Part shown: piece by piece, positions 1 through 7,917 of the stretch
Layout: every line of letters starts with the position of its first letter
Numbering within the stretch: the stretch's first letter is position 1
Origin: Syntrophobacterales bacterium
Lineage (GTDB): Bacteria; Desulfobacterota; Syntrophorhabdia; Syntrophorhabdales; WCHB1-27
Length of the DNA stretch: 8,595 nt
Assembly (NCBI GenBank): GCA_017881765.1
Contig: JADGQN010000190.1
Location: forward strand, 1-8,595
Direction of reading: 5' to 3'
Program-made: the position numbers and the translations under genes
The notes under the pieces: generated by a model
What the model was told of the DNA's origin: nothing
The model's input: the letters and a program-made list of their open reading frames with translations, nothing else
Databases searched by the model: none

Positions 1-107
1 CCGAGCTTGTCAAAGCTGTTGGATGCCCCGATCACCGCGATAGACCCGGGAGAGAAGAGGTCTCTCAGTTTTTCATTCATTGTGGCCTGTGTCATGGTTT
101 GCGTCAT
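1..107 (-). CDS. Acyl-CoA synthetase (NDP-forming), CoA-binding domain, N-terminal fragment
   Basis: Only the first 35 codons are in the window; the gene continues beyond position 1. Read on the minus strand from the ATG at 107, the product carries LRDLFSPGSIAVIGASN followed by SFDKLG. The pattern F-x-P-x-S-I-A-V-I-G-A-S-x(4)-K-x-G is the typical opening of the Rossmann-like CoA-binding domain of ADP/NDP-forming acetyl/acyl-CoA synthetases. The family interconverts acyl-CoA and free acid with ATP formation or use in the cytoplasm. The GxxAS turn fits the CoA-binding loop. Start choice is uncertain: in-frame ATGs lie at 107, 95 and 80. The one at 107 is preceded by GGGGGA about 8 nt upstream, while the one at 80 has only a weak AGG and would give an N-terminus closer to the family norm. 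The gene is divergent from the giant gene. A fragment this short identifies the domain but not the substrate, and a protein acetyltransferase or other fusion carrying the same domain is possible. Confidence 0.82.
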   Translation of the reverse strand, partial: MTQTMTQATMNEKLRDLFSPGSIAVIGASNSFDKL

Positions 108-129
108 GCTTCGTTTCCCCCTGCAACCA

Positions 130-158
130 TTTGTATCACAGCACAGCCAGCGTCGCAA
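130..158 (-). promoter_or_regulatory. Candidate sigma70-type promoter for the acyl-CoA synthetase gene
   Basis: On the minus strand, TTGCGA (plus-strand 153-158) and TACAAA (plus-strand 130-135) are separated by exactly 17 bases. Each hexamer matches four of six consensus positions. Transcription would begin near 123, leaving a leader of about 16 nt before the ATG at 107. This is a by-eye match only, and such matches occur by chance. Confidence 0.35.
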
Positions 159-185
159 CCAAAACAAGATCAGGCGCGCTGGTCA

Positions 186-205
186 AACGAGCGGGCTCGT
201 TCGAG
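186..205. promoter_or_regulatory. Overlapping dyad symmetries between divergent genes (candidate operator)
   Basis: AACGAGC (186-192) and GCTCGTT (195-201) form a perfect 7-bp inverted repeat around GG. A second inverted repeat, CTCG-TT-CGAG (196-205), overlaps its right arm, so the two foldings exclude each other. They lie between the two candidate divergent promoters, just upstream of the plus-strand -35 element, a common location for an operator that controls both directions. No regulator is encoded in the window, so a regulatory role is inference from position and symmetry. Confidence 0.35.
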
Positions 206-215
206 AGCTTTTCCC

Positions 216-244
216 TTTACGCCCGCAGCTTGATTTGGTATACA
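216..244 (+). promoter_or_regulatory. Candidate sigma70-type promoter for the giant gene
   Basis: TTTACG (216-221) and TATACA (239-244) are spaced by 17 bases, each matching four of six consensus positions. Transcription would start near 251, giving a leader of about 20 nt that contains the GGAGG ribosome binding site. Weak by sequence alone; position and spacing are its main support. Confidence 0.35.
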
Positions 245-260
245 GATTACGGTGCACCAC

Positions 261-265
261 GGAGG
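261..265 (+). promoter_or_regulatory. Shine-Dalgarno site that fixes the start of the giant gene
   Basis: GGAGG at 261-265 is followed by a 5-nt spacer (ATCCC) and then ATG at 271. The encoded protein then begins directly with a signal peptide. The reading frame is open upstream to about position 7, but that stretch overlaps the acyl-CoA synthetase start on the other strand and the divergent control region, so this site decides the start. Confidence 0.85.
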
Positions 266-270
266 ATCCC

Positions 271-3200
271 ATGAGTCACAGGTTCAACCCAGCTCTTAGA
301 TATCTTCTGGCCGCCTTCATCTGGCTTGTTCTGTGGCTTGGCCTGGCCCCCTCAGTCCCGGCCGCCGATATGGACACGGCAACCGCCCAAAAAGTCGCTA
401 CGGCGGTCGTTAAATGGAACGGCGAGAACCCTGGAGACCTTTTCAAGGCCGTAAAGCAGGCCAATCCCGAAGCAGGGGCGATCACGTCGCTCCGCGAGCT
501 GAACAGGTTCATGTCAACGCTATCACCCGAGATCCGCCAGGCAATCGTGGAGAATCAGAACATTGCCCAGCGGGCGATCCGCGACAAGATCCTTAGCGTC
601 CGCGAAGCCTACTACCAGAAATACCGGGCCAACAACCTGGAGAAAGCGCGATCGCTCTATGGCCACGGGGATATCGGTTCCTGGTCAATGGAAAAGCGCG
701 ATAGGCCGCCCAATGCCGAGATGGATGTGGATTGGACCGCCTTCGGCGCTGACCCCGATGTTACCGCAGAGGTGCGGGACGGCTACAACGCGGAGCTTCT
801 TCGGGAGCTGGTCGGGGACAACCCCGAGCACCTCGACCTCATCAAGGATTTTGACATCGTCGCCACTGCCGAAGGACGAGAGACGGACACGCACGTCTTC
901 GAGACGCGCGGCGGCATCGACTGGGCCATGCGGAACATGAGGCGCATCACCATTCTTCTCCCGGACGGCACCTCAAAAACATACGACCTGAGCAAGGGGA
1001 CCGATCCTGTCTTCGAGCTGGCCATGAACCAGCACCTCGCCGAACTGCGCACGCTCGCCACGAAGGGTGGCGATTACGGTAAGCTTTTCGACGCCACTGG
1101 CAACCTGCTCCCCCAGGACAAAATACCACGGGAGCTGTGGGACCGCTACACCAAACAGCTCAAGGCGGTCGACTACTACATCAGCAAGCGGGAGACCGCC
1201 ACCGGCGGCTGCCTCGACATGGCAAAGCACCTGAACGAGGAGGTGGCCCAGAAGACGTATGAGCCGATCGCCACCGCAAAGAAAGTCATCAAGTACGTCT
1301 ACCGGGCGGACAACATCGCGCGCGGCGCAAAGATCCCGGAGAAGCTCATCGCGTCCGATCCCGTCCTCGGGGATGCGGCAAATGTCGAGATGGTCGCCTT
1401 TTCGAAACAGGTGACGTTTGCAAAGAGCGAGGCAGAAGCCATAGAGCTGGTCCGGAACCGCATGGGCGGCGACCCGGATGACGCAGCACTCCAGTCATTG
1501 ACCGAGCGGGCGAAGAAGGTCACCCTCCGTTACTCGGAGCTTGCCTTCCAGGCGGAGATGGACCGGATCGTCCTCGAAGTAAACACCAGGGAGGCCCGCA
1601 AAGCGGCACTCGCCAACCTGGCTCGAGAATTCAAAATGATCGCTGATGAAGGAGGGGAATATACGGACCTCGCGGAGTCAGCGCTCGATGCCATCGCAAA
1701 GATGAGCGAGGCGAATGACGCCGGCGCCATCGAAGCGCTGAGAGAAAATTGGAACTCCCTCGAAAAAATCCGCCAGACCGATGACACGCTCGCCAACCGG
1801 ACCAGGAATTATCTGAACCAGACAGAGCTGGGCAAGAAGATACTCGATAAATACGGCAAGGTCCTGGAGTACGCCGGCAAGCCCGTCTTCGGGACCGGAA
1901 AGCCGTACCACACCTCCTCCATGCTCGACGTGATCGACGGGGCAGTGGAAGCGGCCCGCACCCGTGGTGTGACCATGGTGCAGTACCTCGGGTCGGCAGC
2001 GATGTGGATGAGTGTAGTCGACAATGTGCGCACTGCAAAGACAGACGCCGAGCTGGCCATAAAACTCGGCGAGACCCTGGCGCTGAACACCTATTATGGC
2101 ATGATCGCATCGAGCCTCTATGCGGGCATTGTCCAGGGGGACGCAAAGGCGCTGGCCAAGGCCATCATGTACATGATCGTGCCGGAGACCGCCCTGCCTG
2201 CCCTCGTGGAAGCCTTGGGCCAGAGCGCCATCAGCCTCGGCGCACAGATACTCTTCGACCAGCAGCTGGATGCGCAGTACGCGCTCACCGACTGGGACGA
2301 CCAGTGGCAGGTAAAAAAAATCGACGAGTACAAAGGCCGTGAGAGCGCCGCGCGCGCACTGATCGACGCCCTCCTGACCCCCGGCGGGGACAGACTGGCC
2401 GTCGGGATGTTCCTAGCTGCCATCCCGAGAATGGAGAAGATGGGCTACTCCAAGGAGACGATCGAGCGCATGCGCGGCATGGCTGCCGTCGGCAAAATGG
2501 CCCTGGTGAGCGCCATCAACAGCACCGTCATCAAGGGGAATCCGCTGGTACTCACGCAGGACGGGCCGCTCATCGCTGCGTGCAGCAGCATCAAAAAGTA
2601 TACGGATGAGATCAATGAGCTGGGTAAGACGCTCAACCTCCAGATTCCTGAGTCGGTCGATATTTACTGGATCGAAGGTTTCGACCTCGGCAGGGGCGAG
2701 AAGGGAGCCCTGAAGAAACTGATGGCCGCGCGTGCAGACGCGCAGGACAAGGCAAAGAACGCACTGGCAGCGGGCATCATTCGCGTGTTCGAGGAGCGCA
2801 AGCGCGCCGAATCGGAGCTGGCTAAGGGCAGGGACGAGGCCCTGGCCATGTTGAAAGAGGTCGAACAGATCTTCGAGGAACTGAAGATACACGACGAAGG
2901 TATGAAGGCCCTGGAGCAGGAGGGCACGTATACCAGGATCATGGGCTGGTTCACTGTCCCGCGCGAGCAGCAGATCAAGGCCATGCAGGCGGTGCTCAAA
3001 TTCCGCGACGCCTACCGGTTCGTACTGGAGGCGAGGAACAGGGCTGAAGAGATGGCGCGGACAAATATGGGCGACGGGTACTCGACCGAGCGGCGGCCGC
3101 TCACCGGCCCCTTCACGCCCGTCACCGCGCCCACCATCAGCACCGACTTCGTGAAAGCCGGCGTTGCGCCCACTGCCCTTTCAGGTCCACTCCTCATCGA

Positions 3201-6200
3201 TGCCGCCATCGACACGCAGAACGGACAGAAATACCTGAAGGATGCGGCCGCGATCGGCGCATCAATCACAAAAGACCTGGAGCTTATAAAGGGCGGCAGG
3301 CTTGATAGTGACTACGACAGGGAGATGTTCCGGAAGCTCTACAGGGTTCGGTTCGAGCGCGCCTACTGGTCGCTCATGTTTGACGTTGCCAACCAGGCAA
3401 AGGGCATGCTCAACATGGCTCAGGTCTGGCGGGAGTCGCAGCGGAACAGCGCCCGCGAGGAGGCCTTCACCAAGGGCCAGGCGCTCATCAAGGAAGACCA
3501 GACGCTCCAGGAGGAGTTCAAGCTTTACTATGCCCGGGCAAAGGCAACGATCAGCATCAATGGAGTCAAGGAAAGCCCGCCGGACGCGCCCGTCGATCTC
3601 GCCGCAACGGTCACCTTCCAGACGAAACCCGAGCCCGCCTACGAGGTGCGCTGGAGCGACGAGACCCGACAGCAGGCGCTCCCCCGTGGCAGCAGCATCA
3701 CCTTCAAGCCGGCAGACGCGCCAAAGTATACGGTCAAGGCCGAGGTCTTCGCCACGATCCAGGGCAAGCCGCTGAAAGTGGCCGAGGCGTTCCACGACAT
3801 CGCAATCAAGAAGAAAGATGAAATCAAAAAGGATGAGGACAAACCGGACCAGACACGGAAGGGCGAGATCAAGCTGACGGCACCCGCATCCGTCAATGCG
3901 ACGCAAGTTTTCGCGGTGTCGGGTCAGCTTCCGCCGGAGATCGCGGCGAAGGCGAAGAGCTTCGGGTGGGGATGGGAGTCGGATGGCGACTATACGACCA
4001 CACCCGCGACTAAGGTCCAGTTCCGGCCCGGATCCAACGGAAAGCAGGAGATCAGGGTGGTCGCCTTCGATGGTCCCATCGTCGAGAAAAACGAGGGCAA
4101 GTGGCGGGAGGCGAGCGGCCAGCAGATCGGTTCCGGCTCCGTGACCGTGAACGTCACCGAACTGCTGCTCGACGCGAAAGCATCCGACATCTGGGAAGGT
4201 GGCATCGCTCACGGAACCAGTGACCCATATGCCACGTTAAACTTTACCAGGAAACCGGAGTACAGAAAAAGAACTCAGGATGGGAAGGAGGTTAACAGCG
4301 CGAACGCCAGCGGCAACATCAAGGTGGAATTGAGCGCGGACACCAAGCCCGTCGATTGCAGTGCAACTCACCGGCTTGGCGGCAAACCGCTTGTGCAGGG
4401 TTACAAGATCAGGGCTGTGACCATCGGCGAATTCAAAGGGGATGTGATCGAGACACCTTTCAACAAACGATACAAGGGCAACGAGTACGGTTATGTCGAT
4501 GTCTCCTATCCGGAGGCGAATATCTCGGCCGCAGGCTGCGTTTCAAACGGCAAGCAGTATATGCAGATTAGTTACAGCGCATGGGCGGCCGGCGAGGCCC
4601 TCGGGGATCCGGGGCACATCTGGTGGGACGACATGCCGTGGGTGGAGCAGAAGGCACGGCAGATTCACTCTGACGTGGTGGCCATCCTCGGGAGCATCAA
4701 ACTGACGCCTGACGGCAAACTCCATCGTGAACCATACAAAGAGAAGCCGATCGCCAGCGTAAGACTGGAGTCTTCGAAGAAAGGGAAGCTGAAGAAAGGG
4801 GAAACAGTCGACGTACGGGCAATAGTCGAAAACGCGGAGGCCGAAGACGGCAAGCCTGTATATACCTGGAGTGGCGACCACGCGGGCACAGGAGAGAAGG
4901 TCCAGTTCCTAGCCTCGAAGGGGGGCAAACAGACGCTCTCTGTGTCGGTTCAGGGCGCCCGCTGGAGCATGGGCAGTGCATCTATCGAGTTCGAGGTGGA
5001 TGCCGGGGTGAAGGTGGAGATCACGAAGACATCACCCTCTGACAATAGGCTGCCCGTTGGGAGCAGGGCCGGCTTCAGCGCCAGGATCGTGGATGGAGCT
5101 TCGGGCACCGCGTATGTCTACAGATGGCAGCCCCATCCCGAGGTGACCTTCGACAAGCTGGACAGCGCAACCCCTGACGTGAACGCAACTTTTACCAAGC
5201 CGGGCAAAGTCAAAGTCTGGGTCACCGTCCTCGAGAAAAAGGATGGCGCGCTCGCTACCGCCGGAGAATCGGACCAACTGGAGATGGAAGTCGTGGTGCC
5301 GAAACTGGAGCTCGCTTTCGAGCCGAAGGAGGCTTACGTGGGCCAGGAGGTGAAGGCGCGCGTGACAGCCAAGTCCGACGCAAAAGAGATCGATTTCCGC
5401 TGGTTTGTTCCCGGCAATGTGAAGCAGCTCTCCGAATCGCAGGACAAAAGGGAGATCAGTTTTTACGCACGGGACGACAAGTCTGCGGAGGTGAAAGTGA
5501 CCGCACGGGTCCCCAAGTCCGGCGAAGACCTGGGCGAGGCGAAGGAGAGCATCACCGCCAAGAAATACGAAGTCTCGGTGACGGGGCCGAAGTTGACCGG
5601 ACCCAAGCCGCGCGTCTGGAAGGAAAAGGTGGGGCTCGTGGAAGTGGGCGAGGCCATTGCCGCGGACCAGGTGGTCGAGCTTTCACCTGACCTGAAACCG
5701 GCACCCCGCTCTGAACCTCTCCGCTACGAATGGAAAGTTACCGCGGGCAGGTGCGCCATCAGCAACCCTGCATCCCGGGACGCCCGCATTACGTGCAGCG
5801 AGACCGGGGTCATAGAGGCGACTGTTACCATCAAAGACAAGAATGACATCGAGCTGGGAAAAGGCAAGGGTGGCTTCAACGTCTCCATTTCCCGGGAAAC
5901 CATCAAGCAGTCCAAGGATAAGGCTGATGCCGCGACTAAAGATGCAAAACAGGTGCAGGAGGCGGCACAGAAACTGCGGAACGCGAAAGACCTCGCCCGG
6001 GGCGGCAAGCTCGACGAGGCGATAAAGGAGGCGGAAGAGGCGTCCAAGCTTGACCCGGCAAACAAAGAGGCCAGGAGCTACGCGGACCAGTTGAAAAAGG
6101 AGAAGGAGATTGTCCAGGCCCAGCTCGACAAGACGAAGAGACTGATCGATGAGTCGCAGTTTGCCGAGGCACAGAAAGAACTGATCGTCGCGAAAAACCT

Positions 6201-7917
6201 GCACGGCAGCTATCCGCCGGTACAGGATGCGGAAAAACTTCTGGGCGATAAATTGCGTGTTTACAACGACCGGATGAGAGACCAGATCTATGCAGTCCGC
6301 TCGGCGAATGAGCACAAAGAGTTCAAGAAGGCGCTCGATATGGCAGAGGTGCTGCGCAAGACCACGAAGGTCCGCGATTTCAACGATGATCAGCTGAAGC
6401 AGCAGGAAAACTGGGCCCGCATGTGGGAGGCAGAAAAAGAGAAGAAACGTCAGGCCTTCAAGGGCGCGGCTGAGAAGCTGAAGAACTACGATTACCAAGG
6501 CTCATTGACTGCCTTTGATGAGACCTTTATCAACGCAGGGAACGTCTTCAACGGCTCGGAAGCCGAGTACACGGAGGCGGTCAGGCTCCGTCAAGAGGCC
6601 TACGCAAAGAATAAGCAACTGATGGAGCTGCTGCCCTTCGTACAGCGGGCCGCGGAGGACACCCAGTCGTCCCTGCCTCCCGAAGGGCTGCAGAACGCGC
6701 TCAAATCAGCCGACCAAGCCATTGCCCTCCAGCCGACCAACGAGCGGACAAAGAAGTACAGGGCGGCGATCGAGGCCAAGCTGGCAAAACTCACGTCGGA
6801 CAACCAGAAAAGTCAGGACCTGAAGAACAGGACCGACGGGGCCAAGCAGTGGCGCACCCAGGGAGAAACTCAGCAGAAACAGGGCAAGATCGCCGATGCG
6901 ATTGCAAGCTACAGGCAGAGCCTGAAATTCGTGTCTGACAAGGCCCTGGAGGACCATGTGAGACTCCTGGAGGCCGAAGCCGCAAAGCAGAGCGAGAAGA
7001 GAGCGGCCGCGGAAAAAGCGTGGCAGGAGGGCACCGCACTGTTCAACCAGGGAAAACCGAGCGACGCGCTCGCTAAGTTCAAGGAAAGCCTCTCGCTCTT
7101 GCCCGATGCGCAACGCAGCCAATACGTCAAGGACCTCGAAGACAGGCAGACGAAAGCCCGGCAGCTCAGGGACGAGGGCGCGAAACTGCAGCAGCAGAAC
7201 CGCGTAGTTGATGCCGTCAGCCGGTACAACGAGAGTCTCACCTACTGGCCCGACCCGAAACTCAGAGAGCACATAACCGCCCTCGAAGCAAAGCAGAAGG
7301 AGGGGCAGGCAGAGGAATCAAAGAAGGCACGGGCAAAACAGTTGCGGGACGAAGGTTACGCACTGCAACAACAGAGCCGCCTTAAAGAAGCAGTCGCGAA
7401 ATACCGTGAGAGCCTCAGCTACTGGCCCGACCCACAGTTGGAGAAGTACGTCAAGGATATAGAGGCCAGAATGGCCGCCTCGTCAGGCGGCTCCACGGCA
7501 TCCGGCCCGGTCGCGTCTACTCCGGCGAAACCGCCTACCAGCCAGCCCCCGGTCCAGACCTCGTCGGCAAGTATCAACATCGTGGGCGCGTGGCAGACGA
7601 CCCATCACGACAAGGGGCAGAAGGTGGCTGCGGGCTTAACACACTTTTACAAAGACGGAACCATGGTAATAGAGGCTTCAAAGGTCGAAACCGCGGAAAA
7701 AGGCCAGTTCATAGTGTGCCGTATCAACGGGAGCTGGAAGATGAGTGCTTCCACGCTTACAGTCAGCCCGGGCAAGTCTGAGTGCAGGATGCCTAACGGC
7801 ACCACGAGAACAGACGACTTTTCCGGCGACCCCTACTCGGGAACGGTCACGGGTGATGGAAAGAGCTTCACGGCCGTATTCGGTCCCGGCTTGCAGACGA
7901 CCTACGTAAAACAATAG
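271..7917 (+). CDS. Giant exported multidomain protein (helical / Ig-PKD-like / TPR-like / lipocalin-like), function unknown
   Basis: A 2548-residue protein with no frameshift. Residues 1-32 form a Sec signal peptide: Arg near the start, hydrophobic core LLAAFIWLVLWLGLA, and a likely cleavage around SVPA/A. No lipobox Cys is present. Residues 33-930 are mostly helical. They include Ala/Gly/Met-rich hydrophobic helices at about 605-665 and a charged coiled coil at 815-930, followed by a Pro/Thr linker (943-960) and more helix to about 1090. Beta domains of Ig/PKD style lie at about 1091-1180, 1199-1297, 1494-1577, 1580-1677, 1678-1772 and 1765-1873, with motifs such as YEVRWSD, YRWQP, FRWFVPG and YEWKVTAG. 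A distinct alpha/beta domain occupies about 1298-1490. Residues 1875-2402 are TPR-like and coiled coil, ending in four tandem units. A Ser/Pro/Thr linker (2403-2433) leads to a C-terminal beta domain (2435-2548) starting IVGAWQTT with FYKDGT, like small lipocalin-like folds. All eight cysteines can be paired, mostly within domains. No catalytic motif is seen. It probably acts in the periplasm or at the cell surface as a scaffold or binding protein; that role is inference. The gene is flanked by a divergent and a convergent gene, so it is likely monocistronic. Confidence 0.9.
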   Translation: MSHRFNPALRYLLAAFIWLVLWLGLAPSVPAADMDTATAQKVATAVVKWNGENPGDLFKAVKQANPEAGAITSLRELNRFMSTLSPEIRQAIVENQNIAQRAIRDKILSVREAYYQKYRANNLEKARSLYGHGDIGSWSMEKRDRPPNAEMDVDWTAFGADPDVTAEVRDGYNAELLRELVGDNPEHLDLIKDFDIVATAEGRETDTHVFETRGGIDWAMRNMRRITILLPDGTSKTYDLSKGTDPVFELAMNQHLAELRTLATKGGDYGKLFDATGNLLPQDKIPRELWDRYTKQLKAVDYYISKRETATGGCLDMAKHLNEEVAQKTYEPIATAKKVIKYVYRADNIARGAKIPEKLIASDPVLGDAANVEMVAFSKQVTFAKSEAEAIELVRNRMGGDPDDAALQSLTERAKKVTLRYSELAFQAEMDRIVLEVNTREARKAALANLAREFKMIADEGGEYTDLAESALDAIAKMSEANDAGAIEALRENWNSLEKIRQTDDTLANRTRNYLNQTELGKKILDKYGKVLEYAGKPVFGTGKPYHTSSMLDVIDGAVEAARTRGVTMVQYLGSAAMWMSVVDNVRTAKTDAELAIKLGETLALNTYYGMIASSLYAGIVQGDAKALAKAIMYMIVPETALPALVEALGQSAISLGAQILFDQQLDAQYALTDWDDQWQVKKIDEYKGRESAARALIDALLTPGGDRLAVGMFLAAIPRMEKMGYSKETIERMRGMAAVGKMALVSAINSTVIKGNPLVLTQDGPLIAACSSIKKYTDEINELGKTLNLQIPESVDIYWIEGFDLGRGEKGALKKLMAARADAQDKAKNALAAGIIRVFEERKRAESELAKGRDEALAMLKEVEQIFEELKIHDEGMKALEQEGTYTRIMGWFTVPREQQIKAMQAVLKFRDAYRFVLEARNRAEEMARTNMGDGYSTERRPLTGPFTPVTAPTISTDFVKAGVAPTALSGPLLIDAAIDTQNGQKYLKDAAAIGASITKDLELIKGGRLDSDYDREMFRKLYRVRFERAYWSLMFDVANQAKGMLNMAQVWRESQRNSAREEAFTKGQALIKEDQTLQEEFKLYYARAKATISINGVKESPPDAPVDLAATVTFQTKPEPAYEVRWSDETRQQALPRGSSITFKPADAPKYTVKAEVFATIQGKPLKVAEAFHDIAIKKKDEIKKDEDKPDQTRKGEIKLTAPASVNATQVFAVSGQLPPEIAAKAKSFGWGWESDGDYTTTPATKVQFRPGSNGKQEIRVVAFDGPIVEKNEGKWREASGQQIGSGSVTVNVTELLLDAKASDIWEGGIAHGTSDPYATLNFTRKPEYRKRTQDGKEVNSANASGNIKVELSADTKPVDCSATHRLGGKPLVQGYKIRAVTIGEFKGDVIETPFNKRYKGNEYGYVDVSYPEANISAAGCVSNGKQYMQISYSAWAAGEALGDPGHIWWDDMPWVEQKARQIHSDVVAILGSIKLTPDGKLHREPYKEKPIASVRLESSKKGKLKKGETVDVRAIVENAEAEDGKPVYTWSGDHAGTGEKVQFLASKGGKQTLSVSVQGARWSMGSASIEFEVDAGVKVEITKTSPSDNRLPVGSRAGFSARIVDGASGTAYVYRWQPHPEVTFDKLDSATPDVNATFTKPGKVKVWVTVLEKKDGALATAGESDQLEMEVVVPKLELAFEPKEAYVGQEVKARVTAKSDAKEIDFRWFVPGNVKQLSESQDKREISFYARDDKSAEVKVTARVPKSGEDLGEAKESITAKKYEVSVTGPKLTGPKPRVWKEKVGLVEVGEAIAADQVVELSPDLKPAPRSEPLRYEWKVTAGRCAISNPASRDARITCSETGVIEATVTIKDKNDIELGKGKGGFNVSISRETIKQSKDKADAATKDAKQVQEAAQKLRNAKDLARGGKLDEAIKEAEEASKLDPANKEARSYADQLKKEKEIVQAQLDKTKRLIDESQFAEAQKELIVAKNLHGSYPPVQDAEKLLGDKLRVYNDRMRDQIYAVRSANEHKEFKKALDMAEVLRKTTKVRDFNDDQLKQQENWARMWEAEKEKKRQAFKGAAEKLKNYDYQGSLTAFDETFINAGNVFNGSEAEYTEAVRLRQEAYAKNKQLMELLPFVQRAAEDTQSSLPPEGLQNALKSADQAIALQPTNERTKKYRAAIEAKLAKLTSDNQKSQDLKNRTDGAKQWRTQGETQQKQGKIADAIASYRQSLKFVSDKALEDHVRLLEAEAAKQSEKRAAAEKAWQEGTALFNQGKPSDALAKFKESLSLLPDAQRSQYVKDLEDRQTKARQLRDEGAKLQQQNRVVDAVSRYNESLTYWPDPKLREHITALEAKQKEGQAEESKKARAKQLRDEGYALQQQSRLKEAVAKYRESLSYWPDPQLEKYVKDIEARMAASSGGSTASGPVASTPAKPPTSQPPVQTSSASINIVGAWQTTHHDKGQKVAAGLTHFYKDGTMVIEASKVETAEKGQFIVCRINGSWKMSASTLTVSPGKSECRMPNGTTRTDDFSGDPYSGTVTGDGKSFTAVFGPGLQTTYVKQ
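6841..7470 (+). repeat. Four tandem TPR-like coding units within the giant gene
   Basis: Residues 2191-2400 hold four related units of 46-49 residues, at about 2191-2238, 2247-2295, 2296-2341 and 2353-2400, separated by 0-11 residue charged spacers. The shared pattern is A-x-Q-L-R-D-E-G-x(2)-L-Q-Q-Q-x-R, then D-A-V-x(2)-Y-x-E-S-L, then Y-W-P-D-P-x-L and a second helix ending L-E-A. Units three and four are nearest: both have LRDEG, LQQQ, ESL and YWPDP. Units one and two keep the helix pattern but have diverged (for example FVSDKAL and LLPDAQR). The G/A positions and the helix-turn-helix followed by a capping helix resemble TPR repeats, which bind proteins or peptides. Looser TPR-like helix pairs precede them from residue 1899 (KLDEAIKEAEEASKLDPAN). 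Confidence 0.85.

Noticed and set aside
7..270. Extension of the giant protein upstream to a TTG start at position 7, adding 88 residues
   Set aside because: The extension overlaps the acyl-CoA synthetase start on the other strand and the divergent promoters, has no ribosome binding site, and would bury the signal peptide. The ATG at 271 has GGAGG at good spacing.
1631..2146. 171-codon open frame on the minus strand
   Set aside because: Arg/Ser/Cys-rich composition without a motif, fully inside the giant gene, with no supporting ribosome binding site noticed.
3262..4212. 316-codon open frame on the minus strand
   Set aside because: It lies wholly antisense to the giant gene. Its protein is Leu/Arg/Asp-rich with no recognisable motif, as expected from the opposite strand of a GC-rich coding region.
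5683..6498. 271-codon open frame on the minus strand with many Leu/Phe residues
   Set aside because: It is the antisense shadow of Lys/Glu-rich TPR-like codons, which read as Leu/Phe-rich on the reverse strand. The apparent hydrophobicity is an artefact, not a membrane protein.
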